Shown here: positions 12,331 to 24,446 of the stretch, in pieces
Position numbering within the stretch: the stretch's first letter is position 1
Layout of the letters: the number at the start of each line of letters is the position of its first letter
The notes under the pieces: generated by a model
What the model saw: the letters and a program-made list of their open reading frames with translations, nothing else
What the model was told of the DNA's origin: nothing
Database searches by the model: none
Made by a program: the position numbers and the translations under genes
NCBI GenBank assembly: GCA_003117195.1
Contig: BDSI01000029.1
Location: forward strand, 496,001-560,000
DNA length: 64,000 nucleotides
Direction of reading: 5' to 3'
Source: Eudorina sp. 2006-703-Eu-15
Lineage: Eukaryota > Chlorophyta > Chlorophyceae > Chlamydomonadales > Volvocaceae

Positions 12331-15300
12331 CTAGTCGTTGTACGTGAAGGCCGTCTGCGGCCTGGCCCCCGCCCCACCCGGCATCCCCGGCTGGCTGGAG
12401 GCGGTGAGCGCCTTCCAGATGCGGCACGTGTTGTCTTTGGAACCTGACGGACGGGAGGACAGGCGGGCGGGCAACCGGGCACGGAGAACATGAGACCAGG
12501 AGCGGCCGGTCTGGTTGGTGGTGGCCCGCTCAGGCAAGAGGGATGAAATGGTCACCCCTGGTCATCCCAACAGCGACATCGCCCTCCTATCCGCATAGGT
12601 CCTACCGCCCCTTCCCGAAGCAGCGCCGGCCGTACCTGTGATGATGAAGTCGCCCTCGTAGTTGAAGGCGCAGCTGAAGATCTCATCCGTGTGGCCCTCC
12701 AGGATCTGTTCGGAACAGGGGGTCGAGGGAGGGACGTTCGGAGGACAGGGGCGGGGGCGAGGGATGAGATGCCTCCGGCGGCCGTCCGCGCGCTATGACC
12801 GTGCCACGGCGAGCCTCGTGGGCCGTCCGTACTTGTGAAGGCAGGAGAACAGTGACGCTCGTACATGCGACCAACGCATGCACGGCGCCGCAACCGTTCC
12901 AGCTTGTGCTGGCACTGGTTGACTGGTACTACGGTCTCGCGACACGACCGAGCCCGCAGCGAAGTTGGCCGTCCCTGACCCCGACATGTCACCACGATGA
13001 AACCTCTCGGGAGGGCCTCTGGCCGTCACCAGCCCCTTCCTTCCCTCGGCCGCTCCGCCCGCCCGCATGCGTCCGCCAACCTGGCTTTTCACCGCCCCGC
13101 CAACAGTCAGGCACATCAGATGCTACGCACCTGAAGGCAGTCCCCGGTTTCACAATCCCAGAGCCTGCAGGGCCGCGGAGACGAGAGCAGGCCGTGCCAG
13201 ACGGTAAGCGGCATGCAAATTTACACGGCAACGTAGTGACCAGCAGCGTGGCGATATGCGCTTTGGGAAAAGGGCGCTCAGCAACAGTTCGAAACCCGGC
13301 CGGCACCCCACAGCAGTACGGATGGAGCCGGGCCGCCGCCGAGGGGCACCGGCGGTACGCTTCTGCCACTGCACACAACACACAGACCAGGCGCTGGCAA
13401 GGGCTCCACCGCCGCCTCGCTTCCGGCTTCCCCTACCCTCTCGCACCTGCACGTCTTGTCCGACGAGGCGGTGATGAGGCGTGTCCCCTGTCAGGCAACC
13501 AACGGACATGCGCATACACACCGTCTGACACGAGCACGCCCAGGTGTGCTGGGCACGTAAGGAACTTGGCGGCATCAACTGAGCCCTAGCGCCGCGTGGT
13601 ATACATCAGGCCGCCTTGTGGGCGACTGGCGACCTCCTTTTGCTGGAGCATGAGATGTTGTAATCTGGTGCAACGGGTCCCAAGCAAGCGTCCCTCTCTT
13701 GTCCCTTACCAGCGACCCGAAGTGGGACCCGCACTAAGCTTCCGGACGCGTTGCCAGCAGGGCTTCGGGGCAATCCTTCCTGAACGCCCGTGTCCAAACC
13801 CCTCGTACTGCGCACGTATCGGGCAGGTGGCAACGCTACAGGTTCAACCGCGATCCCCCGGTTCCACACGCTGATGTCGCTCGCAAACCCGTCCGCGGCT
13901 CCCCACCCGGTCCAATACAACGATCCCCATCCGGCTCCCACCCGCCGCGACCTCTCCCGCAGCATGCCAGACCCCCATGGATCCCACCTGCGGGTTGAAA
14001 GCCACCTTGCTGATTTCCCCCTCGTGCCCCACCAGCGTGTGGTTGCACACGCCCGTCAGTGTGTGGTACAGCCTGGATGCGGAGGGGGAGGGCGGCGGGC
14101 AGAGGGTTCGGAGGCAGCGTCATGCCGGTGGGCTCGTGGAACCCGCGAGGCACACCCGATTCACGGCCGGCCTGTCAAGCAACCACTCTTTGCATCACCA
14201 CCCGAGGCGCGCCGCAGCTGATGCCGCTGCCCCGGAGTGACATCATAACTGGCAACCCGCAAGCGCGCTACCTGGCCGTCCCGTCCGCCGAAGCCGACAC
14301 AAACTTGGTCCCGGCCGAGTCGAAGGCCACATCCAGGACCTCATCGGTGTGGCCCTGGGGCGAAAGAGGGCGTGGTGCGGTCACAGGAGCAGGACGGCAG
14401 GTGAGCAACCATGAATGCATCACGACTGGATACTGCGCGTTCCACAATTGTTTCCTCTCTCTTGCTGGTAATTGGAGCACACCCGGTCAAGAGGGTGTGG
14501 CCAGCGAACTACAATGGGCCCCGCCGCGAACCATAAGCGCGGGATGGCAAGGATGGCATGCAAAAAGGGGGTCCCACACTTACCGTGCTGCCAGTCGCGT
14601 GCCGATTCCCGCCTCTGACCCTCCCTTCTTGGCAATGTGGCCGGCTACGTGATTGGCGCCTCGGTCATTGCAACTTTGAAACCAACCCTTATCGTAATTC
14701 CTTGCCGACTAGCGATGCGTTTGCCGTCTACAGACTACCGATGTAGCATTCTCCCTACACCTCCTGGTGGCCTCCCTGCCTACTCACCTGCTTCACGGAG
14801 AGGCACCGGCCGCTGCGCACATCCCACAAGCGGGAGGTGCAGTCGATGGAGCCGCTGACCACCAACGTGCCTGCGCCCCAGTGGAAGCACAACAGCAGTG
14901 GCACAGATGGCGCGACAGTGGTCATTCGTAGGTCGTTGCCAGCCAAGTTCATGACGGGCCCTCCGCCACGCATCTGTCCCATCAGAATTTCCTTCACCGG
15001 CTCGCGTTTCCTTGCGTATCTGGGACATGGGCGACAACCGCAAGCACTGGGTGGTGTTCCCGCCACGCTGATGTGACACCATTTTGCCCCCTCCCTGAGC
15101 GGCCCCCAGCCTGTTGCTTTGGCCTCTCCTTGCTGTAAGACATTTCCCCCGCACCGCCGCCGCCGCACATTTCATCCGCACCGCCGCCGCCGCGCGTCAC
15201 CGCTCGGCCTCATTTTTCGATTACCTGCTCATTTATTTATTGCCATGCAGGAAACCCGTCACGTAAGTATTCTGAGTTATTTATGGTTTGCTCTGAGTTA

Positions 15301-18300
15301 TTATGGTTTGCCCGGGTTCGTTGCTATGTTTGATTTTTCTTCATCTTCTCGCACACCTCCGCCAAATACTGTGACCTGCAGACCCAATCATGACTGCCCC
15401 AGAAACGCGCGCCTACCCCTCCCCTAACCCCACCCAGCTTTCCTTCCGCACACACCATCTGCACGCCGCAGACGCGCGCTGCGCCGCCTTGCCCCTTACC
15501 CCCACCACACAAGCCGCACGCCTCTCCCCACCTCCCTGCGCCTATCCCTAGCCCTATCCCGCCAGCCTCCCGCGCGCCCCCCGCGCTTGTCCCCGGCCGC
15601 CCTTTCCTCTCTTCCCATCCACCCACCCGCGTAGTTGAACTGCGTGGACGACACTTCTCCCCGGTGGCCGCTGAGCACGTGCACGCACTGCCCCGTGCGC
15701 ACGTCCCACAGCCGCGAGTCGTGGTCGAAGGAGCCGGTCACGATCAGGTCTCCACCCGTGTTGAAGCCCAGGCTCACGATCTCAGCTCTGCATCAGGACA
15801 GCGGCAGCCCGCGCGAGGGAGGAACACCGGCGGCGGGCCCGGAGTAGCGCATTGGTAGAAAACACCAAGAGAGGAAGGGCAGATAATGCATGACGATTCT
15901 GAAGACGTGCGAGGGAACAACCCCCGTGCCCTTCCACGGCAGACATAGCCCCACGTGCAGCGGCATAACCGGGCGAGCAAGACCGCGGAGCTACGTGGGC
16001 CGAACCGGCCTGACCTATTGGGCCGTGCCTACTACCGCTCCCGCACATCATGTGGGCATGTTGAGTTGTTGACCCGCCAACCCGAGGCTGTTGATGCCAG
16101 AGCGCGCCTATCGCAACCTTCGCGTGCTCTTCCAGTCGATGGTCCGCAGTTGCACCGCACTCGCTCAAAATCGCCCCCTTTCCCCCGCTTCACCCTCCTC
16201 CGCACCTGTGTCCCTGCAGCGTGGCTCGCTCCTGCCCCGTCTCCACGTCCCACAGCTTGGCCGTGTTGTCCATCGAGCCCGTCGCGATGATGGTGGACTG
16301 AGGGAGGGAGGGGAGGGCAACATGTTGGATGCGATGAAACACCCGCCATCACATCTAGGTGGCTGGCGCCGGTCGTCGAGCTGTGGGCCAGAATCGGAGC
16401 CTGGCACCCCACAGCCCAGGGCCGCTTGCCCACGACACGGAAGATTGCCTGCGCAGCTCATGACTCGGGACCTTTAGGCAACCCAGATGGCATGTTTTGT
16501 TACACACCTGAGGGTTGAAGGACAAGCAGACGATCTCCGTTTGATGCCCTGCATGCAACGGAATGGAGCCGGGGAAGAAGCGTGGGCACGGCGGATTACA
16601 GGATTGCGCCGTTGCTTTGGCGCGCATAGGAGGTAAACAGGATCGGGCACGGGTCGTGTAGATCAGCCTGCAGAGACGGGCAGGAGCCACACCGGCAAGT
16701 CCGAATGCTCTCGACGCAGCGCCAACCTGGCGAATCGCAGCCCAACAGGGAAGGCCGTTGGACCGCGCGATATCATGATTCCATGTCCATTCCAAGCGTT
16801 AAGCGCTTTGGTAGGACCATGTACCCGAGGTATTCAGTGCTTCCAGCGTGCTGCAAGTGACACCGCGCGACACACCTTTAAGCGTGTAGTAGAGCTGCCC
16901 CGTGTACGCATCCCACAGCTTGCAGGTCTTGTCAAATGACCCCGTCACAATCTTGTCGCCATACGGGTTGTTGAACGCAATCGCGTATACCTGTCCGCGG
17001 AGGAGCAAGCGGGTCCTGAGCCGTGGTGCAGCATAAACTCTTTCGTGGCCAGCACACACCAACGACGCCGGTCTGCCAACGTTCCCATCCCCGCATGCGA
17101 AACACAGCCCTCAGCCGACATCTGACTAGTAGTCCCGTGACAGCAATCTGATCTTGTAAGGCCAGCCACCGGCCAGGTGCCTCCTCATGCCCCTCCCGCT
17201 CCTCGTCATCCCGCACTCTTAACCCACCACGTTCTTGTGACCCTCCAGCGTGAAAATCTCCTCCCCCGTGAAAGTGTTCCAGACCTGCGGGTTCGACAAA
17301 CAGGCCAGCGCGCGGGCGCGGCAAGGGTTTATTCGACCATCACCTGGAACCCATCGGGGTTTGGAGCACCACCATGGCAACAGGCGTCAGCGTGCATCCG
17401 ACCCTTCCGTGGCCCACGTCATCCGAATCACCTCGCCAATCCCTGATTTCCCCTTCGCCGCCTCCGCACGGCCCCCGCCTGCGCTCCCCCTTTACCTTGC
17501 ACGTCCTGTCGTACGATCCCGTAATAAACCGATCGCCACTCTTGTTAAAGGCGCAGTTGGTGAGCGGCAGGATGTGGGCTCGAAGGACCTGGGGAGCGAG
17601 AAAGGCCGTGAGGCCCATGGGTTAGGGTTAGCTGAGGATGATCCCCAAGAGCACGGCTGAGGCACATGCTGTGGAAAAGAGGTAGAACCGCCAGCTGACG
17701 GCTATGCACTACCAGGGACAACACGGGGCGCCCAGCCAGGCCGATGCCGCTAGCCCAGTAACCCCCCTCAATGCCGGAACCCACATCACAGAATGATACG
17801 CACGGTCACGCAACGCGCGTCGGCAGGGTGCGGGACAGGAATCGCATGCTTGGACTGTACCGCTCCCCAGTGAGCTGCGGATGGGTCCTGGGTCGCCCAG
17901 GCGCACAGGATCCGGTGCAGTACCACCTGACCACCCAGGTGCAATGAGGCCCCGGAGCCAAGCGCTCTGTATTCTGTCCAGGCGACGACCGCCATGGCCG
18001 TGCCACCGAAAGCGGCTTGGACGGCTTCGGGCCCAGAGCCCAAGCCCTGCCAGGAGGCTGTGCGAACAAGCCCATGGCTTTAGCTACACGACATCCGACG
18101 GCAGCCCAAACTTCCCAGCTGCGATGTCGGCCAACACCATCCCAGTCTTTGCACCATGGTTCGCGGGTGCCGGAGACACCCGCGGCCGCTGACAGGTACG
18201 CGAGGAGTAGACTTGATAGGACGTGTCCCCATCCGTCCCGCAACTACCTACCGGCCCGACGGAAGCCGACGGGGTTGGCGGTGTTCGTTTGCCCCTTAAT

Positions 18301-18894
18301 CATTCAGCCGCGCCGGCTCTCCGTCCATACCCCGCCCTCAGTGTACCAATACCCGTAATAGACTTCTGCTGTAATGGCGCATCTATGCCACCATCCTGTC
18401 AGTCTTGGTTTCCATGTGGCCCTGGGGTGTCTTCCCCCCGGTACCTGTAGCGGGTGTCTACGTGGGAACCCACCTTGAACAAGGTGAAGCTGTGGTGCTG
18501 CTGCTCCAGCATCTTATCAATCAGCCTATGTATGAGCTGTCGTAATGCTGGGCGTCGGTTCTCGCTAATAAGCGGCTCCTGGCGAATAATTTGCGACAGC
18601 AAGACCTGCACCGCGGCCAGGCCAGTGCCGCGACTACATGTTATGCAATGGGCATATCGATGCAAGTTTCCATACCCCAGCCAGGACAAAGACACGCGAC
18701 AGGTCACACAACGACATGTTTCCATCGACATACAGGAGCACGACCGTCCCGCGCTAACACACCTCGACATCCACATCCGGTGTTAGATCCAGCAGGTCGA
18801 TTGGTTTTTGCTTCATGACCCCGTCCCTTTCATACTGCAAGATGATTCCAGGCGGATAGTACCGAAGGAGGAACTTCTTCAGCTTCGCTGCCAT
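12331..18894 (-). CDS. ODA16: Outer dynein arm assembly factor ODA16 (DAW1/WDR69), WD40 protein, complete
   Basis: ODA16 is the ciliary cargo adaptor that links outer dynein arms to intraflagellar transport. Fifteen exons keep phase throughout (high to low): 18894-18763, 18605-18474, 17588-17496, 17284-17228, 16990-16876, 16548-16508, 16297-16206, 15787-15627, 14870-14788, 14354-14272, 14072-13988, 13487-13447, 13164-13131, 12705-12636, 12443-12331. They encode 443 residues, close to the Chlamydomonas length. The N-terminus ([16 protein letters not shown]...) and a helical region (...[10 protein letters not shown]) precede a run of WD40 repeats. Repeat ends visible include [70 protein letters not shown] and [10 protein letters not shown]. 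The C-terminal tail ends FTYND. No frame break is seen. It is divergent from the KAS III gene. Family identity is very secure. Confidence 0.95.
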
Positions 18895-19384
18895 CTTAGA
18901 GACCTCTGAAGTCCCAAGCTATGCTTATGGTATTATTAGACCAAGGCAGAGCACCCTCAAAGGTTCCGACCAGGGGCGGCGGTCGAAACGCTGGCTACGG
19001 GCTGTGGGCCTGGCCCTCAACCTAACCTAAACGAAGGCCAGACCCAGCAAGCAAGATGAGGGCTGCTGAACGACAAGGAGTCTAGCGGGCTAAACTACAA
19101 ACTTCCCTATGAAGTCGCCGACAGTAAAAGGCAATGCACAAAGCATTTGTAAAACACTGAAGGAATTCCATTTATCTGTCTGCGATTGAGGCTTTGGGCG
19201 CCACGTCCGAACATCAATGTCTTCTGTCGTGCACGAAATGGGTCGATCCAGACCCGACAAGATGAATGCATGGATCTAAAAGCTTATCCCCACTCGTGAT
19301 TAGGCGACTTGTTTATCGCTCGCAATGTGCTAAGCGCCTGTTCGGGCTCCCCGTTCTTACAATAGCGTTGCGGCACCGGCAGCC
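18895..19384. promoter_or_regulatory. Shared intergenic/promoter region of ODA16 (-) and KAS III (+)
   Basis: Only 490 bp separate the two divergent start codons, so this interval must contain both 5' UTRs and probably both core promoters. I see no unambiguous TATA box or known cis-element in it. Confidence 0.6.
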
Positions 19385-22300
19385 ATGTTGAAAACAAGCA
19401 GTCAGCAAGCTGCTGGCTCATGCTTTAAGGCCCGGACGTGTCCCCCGCCACGCCATCTGCTGCGGCGGTCGTCGTCGTCGTCGGCGCAGCAGCTGCGGCT
19501 CGTTCAGTGCAGCGCGGCCGAGATGCTTGCTGGCGTTGGCAGCTCAGTGCCTGAAACTTACCTTACGAACCACGATTTGGAAAAGCTTGTCGAGACCAGC
19601 GATGAGTGGATTGTAACTCGCACGGGTATCAAAAAGCGCCATGTGCTCGGCAAGGGCGAAACGCTGGCGCAGCACGGCATTGCCTCTGCCAAGCATGCTC
19701 TGGAGATGGCTGGCATTGCTGCTGAGGATGTGGATCTCGTCTTGTTCGCGACATCGTCGCCGGATGACGTGTTCGGGAGCGCATGCCAGGTGTGGGCCTG
19801 TAACGCTCACCGTCAGGGTCGGGCTGATCAATTCTCCAAGTCAAGCAAGTTTCAACCATCTATCGACCCTATTTATATCTTAACATATACCAACAGCAAG
19901 TACGCTGTGTGCGATAACGGAGCTCGCTGGGAGTTGTGGCCGCCGGGGCCGGGCCAAGCAATGGCCGCTTGCATTTCCCTGGCTCTCAGGGCTGGTGCTT
20001 GCAGAGCCCCCGGTGCTGCTCTCCGTGGCCTGGCGTTGCACATCAGGGCGCCTTCCCCTGCGCCTCGGAGTTCGATGGCGCCCTGGAAACCGGCCACCTG
20101 CCAGCATGCCCTGCTCCGCGACCGCCTCGCACACGGACACACACGCCTCTGCGGGCGCTGCGCGCTCTGAGCCGCAGATGGGCCGCTTCCATGGCTGAAC
20201 GACGGACCCCATCTAGGACCGGGGGGCAGCAGGGGCCCCAGGAACAGACGGTCAGCGGTGTAGGCCCATCACAGCTGCCCGCCATGGCTGCCCTGGCTTC
20301 AACGCAGCGCTGTGGACCGCACCATCACTTCGCGACCTCTCTGGCAGGAACACCCAACTGCCCATCATGGTATCCCGCGCTTGGCCAGTTGAAAGGGTGT
20401 GAATCGACAGTCCGCCGCTCGTGCCCCTTACTCTTCGTTGGTTCCCCCCCACGCATTGCACATCCGACCCGCCCCAGGTCCAGGCGGCCATCGGCGCCCG
20501 GCATGCGGTTGCCTTCGACTTGACGGCGGCCTGCAGCGGCTTCGTGGTGGCGCTCGTCACGGCGGCGCAGTACATCCGGGCGGGCACCTTCCGTACAGTG
20601 CTGGTGGTGGGGGGAGACGCCCTGTCGCGGTTCGTCGACTGGCGGGACCGGGGTGAGTCCGACCGGGCCCTGTGTCAGGTGTCATCGTGGGGTCCGGTGG
20701 GGTTGGCTAAGGGTTGTGCAGAGGGAAGAGCGGGTGTGTCCGGGAGGGAGCGTCCGCCCGGGCTTGATGGGGGAGCCTGCGGGTGGCGGCCGTTGCGCTT
20801 CTGACACGACTGCGGTTGCCGTGGAATTGGCAAGGAGGGGCACGCCCTGCGGGGCAATGAAGCATCAGGGCGAGCTGGGGGGTGGTGGAGCTGGGCGGGG
20901 GAGGCTGAGGGGAGCTGGGCGGGTATGGATTTTGAACGAGTAAAGCGGAGGTGGGAGGCGGTTTTGGCCGGGGTACGCGGAGGATGTCGTCATGCAGGGC
21001 TCCCGAGCCAGGACGCGGAAAGAATCGGAAGTCATTGCCAGGTCGTTGTGTGGGTGCATGCGGGTGCTGCACGGCTGTTGCAACGGCTGAACAGCAGCGA
21101 TTGCGGCAGCCCGTGCGACTGTGCGGCGGTTCAGGCCCAGCCGGCCCTGCGCCGAGGGTGCTCTAGGGTCCATAGGACGGCTGCGCTGGGGCCAACGCCA
21201 GGGCGGCAGGGGGACCGTCCACAACGCCCAACGGCGCAGCTAACCTGGGCGGCCAGGGACCCGGGGCTGCGGTCAGAAGCCGCCACCCGGCGTTACCACG
21301 TCCGGTTCCCATTACTAGCCGTCAGCCACGGCGTCTGAGCCCTGAGGACTGCTGGCCCCCCGGCACCGCACAGCCACCCTGTGATGTCTTTCCTTTCGCA
21401 CGCATTCCTTCCGCACGCAAGGACCTGGTGCCACATCGCCGCCGCCAGAGCGGCCCGTCGAGCAGCCCCGCGCACGCGCGCCCCTCCCCGGCCTCTCCAG
21501 CTGGCCAACCGCTCTCTGCCTGCTCGTGTGCCCTCCCCCCGTTCGGCTCAGGGACCTGCATCCTGTTCGGCGACGGTTGCGGGGCGGTGGTGGTGACCGC
21601 CAACCCCGACCCGGAGGCCCCTGGCGCCATCCTGGGCATGGAGATGGGCAGCGACGGCGAGGGGCACAAGCACCTGCACTGCACGTTCGCGGGTGCGGCG
21701 AGCGAGGGTCGCAGCACCGGCGGGGCGCGAGGCCGCGGCATGGGACTATGGACGGGTGCCTGGAACTGTGGGGAGAGGAGGCGTCGGGGCGATTTCGCTG
21801 TTTATATTGACAAAAGGGGGCGCCGGGGGGCTCAGCGGGCGGGAAGGAATACCACACCAAGCGGCCGGACGGTCTGTGTCAACGGACGTGGTTGAATGTG
21901 TGCGACTGCGAAATGGCTGCGGGCGCTGTGCCGTTGCGCAGCAAAAGGGTCGGGTGTGCGTCTGACCCACCGCTGGCAGTTGGCCATTCGAACAACCCAA
22001 AGATCAGCACCTGCAGGGCGGGTGTCGGACCACGGTTCGGGCCACGGTTTGGAAAAGCGGCGGAAGGCCCAGGCTGCCCACGGGGCGGAAATGGGGCCGT
22101 CGCGTCGCTTCGGGGTGTAGTCGGGTCGTCAGCCGTCGAGACGGAGCCCTCTGGTGGTCCGGTCGTCCGTTACCGGTGCGGATCGCGGTGACGGTGCTCC
22201 CCGTCGCCACTGGAGGCCCCTCAACGCCTTTTCCCTTCCACCCCACCACCCTCAGCCTCCCTCAGCCAACCCCGAACCCCTCGACCAACCCGACCCCCTC

Positions 22301-24446
22301 AGCCCCCTCAGTCAACTACCCTCAAGCCCCAACCCCCAACCCGAGCCCCAAAACTCCTCGTGTCCGCCACATGTCACTTCGCGCCTCCCCCAGGTGCCGG
22401 CATGAAACCCATGTCCGAGGGCGAAAGCCCCTCCTCGCACGCCGCGTACAACAACATCTACATGGCCGGACAGGACGTGTTCAAGTTCGCTGTACGGACC
22501 GTGCCCGCGGTACGGCCTGGGCGCTAGGGCTGGGGATCTCGGGGGGGCGTCGTTGGGCATGTGGGCGGGATGTGGTCGTCAGGGTGTGCGGGGCGGCCGC
22601 ACCCTGTGGTACACTGTGACTCCGGGCTGAATGGCAGGGCGGTCAGCAGCGGCCCCAGTCCCTGGGCGCTTGCACAGGCCTCCGGGGCTCAGCCGCAGTG
22701 GCACGGCTGTCAACCTCACGGTCATGAAGGACGAAGAAGATCGCACCGGAGGTCCCCGGACCACAGGCACGCTCTCACCCGGCTGTTCCCGCCGTCGGCG
22801 CTGCTGCCCGCAGGTGATCGATGGTGCGCTGGCCAAGGCCAACCTGCCCAAGGTGGGTGCGGCTTGGGGAGGGGGGATGCGGGCGCGCGTGGGGGCGGTG
22901 CCGGGGTGGCGCTCCGGGGGGTGCGGCGCGCAGTGTGGGTGCGCGCGGACCGGCAGGGCCGGAGGGGGCCGCTGTGCCTCGTCCGAAACGGAACGGCGGC
23001 CGTGGACCGGGTGTCGTCCCTTGCGGGGTGTGGCTGGTGGCGGGGGGCAGCAGCAAGCCGCGAGTGGGATGTGATGAGTAAGCTTCGTTGCCGTCCACCT
23101 GCCGTCCACCTGCCAGCCAGCGCGCAACGGGGTCGCCGTGCGGCGCCACACTGTGAGGCGCCGTGCGTGCGTTGGAGGAGCGTTACGAGGTAGGCACCAA
23201 GCTGGAGCCCCTGCTACCGTACCATCGCCAACGGGCGACGCCCCGCCGATCCCGGCGCCTGCCCCTGTGCCGTTGTCCTCACCCGCGCAGGAGGCCGTGG
23301 ACTGGCTGGTGATGCACCAGGCCAACCAGCGGATCCTAGACGCGGCGGCGCAGGTAGGTGCGACGTGGCGGTGCAACCGCTGCCCTCACCCGTTGGGACA
23401 TCGGCCGCGCGCCGGCACGGACCGCTGTGCACATTCGCACATGCATGGGTGGGATGGGGGGGGTAAAAAGAAAAGAAACCCCAGAAACGGGATTGGGGGT
23501 TTGCGATTCTGGACACAGGGTGAGAGGGCCGGGAGGGGGCCGGGCCGCAGCACAGCTCGTTGGAGGGTATTGGACATTGGTAAGACATGTTTGTACTCGT
23601 TGGGGAAGTAAGCGCGAGAAGCCGCGGGCCGGAGATCGCACGGCATGGGTGGGCTGCGTGCGCACCGCGCCAGGGCTTCTGCGGTGATGGTGCGGGACAG
23701 ACTGACAGCTCGGCAGACGGGCAGGGCGGTTCGTGGCGGTTCGTAGAGCCAGAAACGGCGTGCAGGTAGGTACCTGGGGTGTCGTGTTCGTTGAGAATAC
23801 ATGAGGCCCCACACCCCCGGCCCGCAGCGCCTGGGCCTGCCCGCGGAGCGCGTCGTGTCCAACCTGTCCCAGTACGGCAACACCTCGGCGGCGTCCATCC
23901 CGTTGGCTCTGGACGAAGCGGTTCGGGGAGGCCGCATCCAAAAGGGCGACAAGGTGCGAGGCGCAGGGCGGCCCGTGCGCGTGTTTCCACGGGTGGACCG
24001 TCGTTGGCAGTGAATGCATGTCGAAAATCCTTCGGATGGGGGACTCCACAGCGCTATGGGGACATGCCGCACGTCCCTGCCGTGCACACACGTGCCACAC
24101 ACATACCTACCACCGCCACCACCACCGTTACCAGGATTACCGAAACCGCTATGGCGCGCCGTTAGGATTGGGCCTCGGACTTGTCGGTCAATGTGTCAAA
24201 TGCGGGTACCCAAGCCCAGCTGTCCTGCGTCCTGTTCAATGGAAGTTGGATGTACGATCCGTTACCGCTTCCAGTTTGCCCTTGTTAACTTCTACGACCC
24301 CGCCGCGGTGTGCGTGGTCATTTGCATTCTCCTACCACTCACTGCGTGCCGTCTGCTGCCTGCTGCTCCTCATCACCCAACAGATTGCCATGGCGGGTTT
24401 CGGGGCGGGCTTGACCTGGGCGGGGGCCATCGTGCGGTGGGGCTGA
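19385..24446 (+). CDS. KAS3: Plastid 3-ketoacyl-ACP synthase III (FabH-type), complete
   Basis: KAS III condenses acetyl-CoA with malonyl-ACP to give acetoacetyl-ACP, the first elongation step of plastid type II fatty-acid synthesis. Eight exons in consistent phase: 19385-19789, 20478-20652, 21552-21692, 22394-22509, 22811-22849, 23291-23353, 23828-23953, 24384-24446. They encode 375 residues. The first ~45 residues are Ser/Arg/Ala-rich with no acidic residues, as expected for a chloroplast transit peptide. The mature part begins near [11 protein letters not shown]. The catalytic Cys lies in DLTAACSGF, the His in [12 protein letters not shown] and the Asn in [22 protein letters not shown] and the C-terminal [16 protein letters not shown] are also present. 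The whole length matches bacterial and plant KAS III after removal of the transit peptide. The starting Met is the first in-frame one before the transit peptide. Confidence 0.95.

Noticed and set aside
17620..17633. GGGTTAGGGTTAG, telomere-like
   Set aside because: Only two units inside an ODA16 intron; too short to mean an interstitial telomere.
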